A stretch of DNA of 8,514 bases from Salaquimonas sp. (GTDB taxonomy: Bacteria; Pseudomonadota; Alphaproteobacteria; Rhizobiales; Rhizobiaceae): contig JAHEHW010000049.1 of assembly GCA_024639745.1 (NCBI GenBank), positions 1 to 8,514 on the forward strand. The letters are read 5' to 3'. Shown here one piece after another: positions 6,480 to 8,514 of this stretch. Positions within the stretch are counted from its first letter, which is position 1, and the number at the start of each line of letters is the position of its first letter. Under the pieces are notes generated by a model. That model was not told the DNA's origin. It saw nothing but the letters and a program-made list of their open reading frames with translations, and searched no databases. The position numbers and the translations under genes are program-made.

Positions 6480-8111
6480 TTAATCCGTCGTCTTGAATAT
6501 CGACCACTGGACAATAACAATTGTACCGAGAGGCAAAAGTACCGTTAGTGAAGCAACGATTATCAGCAAGATCCCGAGCTCGCTGTAGTCAGCAGCAGTT
6601 TCGAGGCTTCCCGTTGCCCGGTCTCGCACTTCGCGTGTCACCAGAAAGACTTGGTTTAGGTACTTGGTAGCAAGGCTGCTGGCCGATAAAGCGAGATTCG
6701 TGAACGACGCCATGACCGCGAAAAAGGTTGCCTTGAGATTTGATGGAGCATTGCGTGCAATCCAGGCAAGCAAGGGAATCATGGCAACCTGACCAAGTGG
6801 TGACTCGATTGCGGCATCCATGATGGCAATGAAACGGGCGTCCACGATGCCCCCAGTGATCTCCGCCGTCAGGTTCTGTATGCCATAGTAAAGACCAATG
6901 TTAGGAAGGGAGAGAATTCCTGCAGCGATTGTCAGCAGCACGATGATATAGGTGATCGGACGATTAGCCATAAGTGGCCTCAAAACAAGCATGCCAGCAA
7001 GAGCGAGCATGGATGTGATCAGGTAGAGAACCGAAAGAAACTGCTCGTCAAAACCGAGAACATCAATTTCAAACCAGGTAGCTCCAGGACCTGGAAGCGG
7101 AACTGCTCGAAAGACGAAAATGATAATCGCGGTCCCAACAAGCATCCGCGCCTTTTCCGGCGAAAGGTTCTTGAGAAGCTCGCGCATGAGGAAAATGACG
7201 ACCACCATGGAACCCGCGAAGACGATCTCCTGAGAAAGCGGAATACTGGAAAGTCCGACTGCAACAGTAAAAAGAAAAAAGGCGGCACCGCCGGTCAGAT
7301 ACCAGTGATTGGGAACGATCGCTTCTTCCCTGTCCGACTGCTGCCAAACATGCTTCGACCCGTCTTTCCCGGCGCTGCTGCGTATTCGAGATCTCTTCAG
7401 CCAATTTTGCAGGCTGGCTAACATGACTCCCGATATGGAAATAAGCGGAATAGCAAGCGCGTAGAGGTAAACCCGTCCGTAAATTTCCGCCTTCTGATTT
7501 TCCGACATGGCTTCGACGCCGGAAAAAAGAATGATATTGGCGACGGCAACTGCAACCGTCCCGCTGATAAGCGCGAAACGACCAAGCGTCTGCATCGTTG
7601 TGTGCAGCGCCTTCGTTTCCGACTCTCCGATGGGCTCTCCATAATCATCTAACCTTGGAACTGCCTCGACGGACATAGCATCAGCAACTGAATCCTGTAT
7701 GACATATCCGGTTGGCGCCAGGAGCAGACTGACAACATACCAGGCTTCAATCGACAGATATGTCGCCATCAAGGAAGGCTTCTGAATAAGGAAATACATG
7801 ATCGCCAAACTCGCGGCGATCAAGCTGGCGCCCAGATAGACTAAAATGTATTTCCAGCGCCATATCAAATCCACGATATGACCCATTGGCATCTTTAGAG
7901 CCCAGGGCAACCCCGCCCAAAATGAAAGTCCGGCAAGAAAAGCGGCCGACAATCCCAAGTAGTCTTTTACGAAAAAAGTCCCGACAATCGCCGTTAGTCC
8001 TGAAATGCCGGCCGCAAAATAGATCATCAATGGGGGCAAGAATGACCAACGCAGCTGGCGCAATAGATCGAAGAATATTAGATCAATTAGATGGACCAGC
8101 CTTTCACGCAT
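6480..8111 (-). CDS. Major facilitator permease of the BT1 / folate-biopterin transporter type
   Basis: Integral membrane permease of 543 residues with about 12 hydrophobic helices in two halves, split by a charged cytoplasmic loop (about 237-270). BT1-type marks: VKD before Leu-Gly-Leu-Ser (48-55), PWALKMPMG followed by D81 (69-81), and QDSVADAMSVE (139-149), the Asp-rich helix typical of folate-biopterin transporters. Characterised members in Leishmania, cyanobacteria and plants carry folates, pteridines or related compounds; the substrate here is unknown. At 543 residues it is longer than most two-half MFS proteins, in line with BT1 members. GGAG 5 bases before ATG 8111 supports the start. 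It is convergent with the flavocytochrome unit, 53 bases from the small ORF, with no evident terminator. The symporter gene upstream is on the same strand 115 bases away, so a shared transcript is possible but not shown. The general family is sure; the BT1 assignment is likely. Confidence 0.85.
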   Translation of the reverse strand: MRERLVHLIDLIFFDLLRQLRWSFLPPLMIYFAAGISGLTAIVGTFFVKDYLGLSAAFLAGLSFWAGLPWALKMPMGHIVDLIWRWKYILVYLGASLIAASLAIMYFLIQKPSLMATYLSIEAWYVVSLLLAPTGYVIQDSVADAMSVEAVPRLDDYGEPIGESETKALHTTMQTLGRFALISGTVAVAVANIILFSGVEAMSENQKAEIYGRVYLYALAIPLISISGVMLASLQNWLKRSRIRSSAGKDGSKHVWQQSDREEAIVPNHWYLTGGAAFFLFTVAVGLSSIPLSQEIVFAGSMVVVIFLMRELLKNLSPEKARMLVGTAIIIFVFRAVPLPGPGATWFEIDVLGFDEQFLSVLYLITSMLALAGMLVLRPLMANRPITYIIVLLTIAAGILSLPNIGLYYGIQNLTAEITGGIVDARFIAIMDAAIESPLGQVAMIPLLAWIARNAPSNLKATFFAVMASFTNLALSASSLATKYLNQVFLVTREVRDRATGSLETAADYSELGILLIIVASLTVLLPLGTIVIVQWSIFKTTD

Positions 8112-8226
8112 CTATGCTCCAGCAAGACAGTTCAGATTGTAGGGCCTGTTTAAGTACGGCTATAATTCCGTCGTGTAACCGGGGATTGCACCTTTCTATA
8201 AGCGTTACATAAAGTGCATATGCCCC
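8112..8226. other. 115-base intergenic stretch upstream of the BT1-type permease gene
   Basis: Separates two minus-strand genes. It carries a partial inverted repeat (TGTAAC at 8174-8179 and GTTACA at 8204-8209, 24 bases apart) and a TATAGA-like -10 candidate on the minus strand (8200-8195) without a good -35. No terminator with a T run was found, so it may be a weak promoter or simply part of a common transcript. Confidence 0.3.
8117..8120 (-). promoter_or_regulatory. Ribosome binding site of the BT1-type permease gene
   Basis: GGAG on the minus strand, 5 bases before ATG 8111; supports the chosen start. Confidence 0.65.
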
Positions 8227-8514
8227 TCACAGAATGTGTGGCCCTAAGAAGACACCTACGGTCAGTGCTACAATTATGCCAATAATGTCCAGCGGCACGC
8301 CAGCGCGCAACATGTCCAAACGTTTTACAGAAGAGTTCGCAAACACGATTGCGTTGGGTGGTGTTGCTACTGGCAACATGAAGCCTATCGATGCCGCAAG
8401 CGCGATCGGCAAGGCAAATAAGAGCGGTTCTGTGCCGAGGCCCTGGGCAGTTGCCCCTGCGACCGGAAGAAAGATCGCAGCCATTGCCGTGTTTGAGGCA
8501 ATCTCTCCAAGATA
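8227..8514 (-). CDS. C-terminal end of an SLC13/DASS-type anion:sodium symporter, 5' end cut by window edge
   Basis: Last 95 residues of an inner-membrane symporter that, in this family, takes up dicarboxylates, citrate, sulfate or similar anions with Na+ (or exchanges them). The frame is open to the right edge, so the gene begins outside; the ATG at 8484 is internal. Seen: LGEIASNTA (SNT at 8496-8488), the second Ser-Asn-Thr motif that binds Na+ and substrate carboxylate; then a long hydrophobic stretch with LPVATPPNAIVF, the conserved helix-11 region of the family; then DMLRAGVPLDIIG and a last helix ending GPHIL. All parts expected of this end are present and unbroken. Which anion is carried cannot be told from this end. 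It is followed by the BT1-type permease 115 bases downstream on the same strand. Sure of the family; the whole length is unknown. Confidence 0.9.
   Translation of the reverse strand, partial: YLGEIASNTAMAAIFLPVAGATAQGLGTEPLLFALPIALAASIGFMLPVATPPNAIVFANSSVKRLDMLRAGVPLDIIGIIVALTVGVFLGPHIL

Noticed and set aside
6307..6481. Nine-base inverted repeat AACGCTTCG (6307-6315) and CGAAGCGTT (6473-6481).
   Set aside because: Both arms are in or at the 3' ends of two convergent coding regions, 157 bases apart with no T run; probably chance.
7069..7404. Minus-strand open frame of 111 codons inside the permease gene.
   Set aside because: Out-of-frame shadow of the permease, Arg/Ser-rich as expected from shifted hydrophobic codons.
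7886..8212. Plus-strand open frame of 108 codons opposite the start of the BT1-type permease gene.
   Set aside because: Mostly the antisense of a conserved membrane protein; no recognisable domain and no coding context.
3764..8222. An 11-base word ATGCACTTTAT occurs about 100 bases upstream of the amidotransferase (plus strand) and of the BT1-type permease (minus strand).
   Set aside because: Many 11-base pairs are expected by chance in a window this size when both strands are counted; no extension on either side.

Overview
The window holds six protein-coding genes, two of them cut by the window edges, plus one very small candidate gene. It looks like bacterial chromosome: tightly packed genes, ATG/GTG starts, GGAG-type ribosome sites before some of them, no introns, and roughly half G+C by eye. 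The protein families (BT1-type permease, SLC13-type symporter, four-histidine ferric-reductase-like flavocytochrome, YafJ-like amidotransferase) fit a proteobacterium, but nothing here fixes the genus. I see no rRNA, tRNA, CRISPR array, insertion sequence or phage gene.

Left part (1-3725, minus strand): an apparent two-gene operon. An ATP-grasp ligase-like gene (3725-2259) is followed after only 4 bases by a calcium-type P-type ATPase (2254 to beyond base 1). The ATPase reads open through the whole window and ends in transmembrane helix M6, so about its last sixth lies outside.

Middle (3726-4973): a 149-base divergent promoter region with a perfect 7-bp inverted repeat separates that operon from a plus-strand class II glutamine amidotransferase (3875-4711, GTG start, Cys2 nucleophile). 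A 262-base gap with two small adjacent palindromes follows.

Right part (4974-8514): a plus-strand membrane flavocytochrome (4974-6326) overlaps by 8 bases a 35-codon ORF for a one-helix membrane peptide (6319-6426). Convergent to these, on the minus strand, lie a BT1/folate-biopterin-type major facilitator permease (8111-6480) and, upstream of it, the 3' end of an SLC13/DASS-type anion symporter (8514-8227).

How the genes may fit together (inference): an ATP-grasp enzyme that makes amide or peptide bonds and an Ntn amidotransferase/amidohydrolase that breaks them face each other across one promoter region, and the ligase gene runs into a cation pump gene. This could be an uncharacterised small-molecule or amide-modification pathway tied to ion transport. 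The flavocytochrome, BT1 permease and anion symporter may be separate neighbours.
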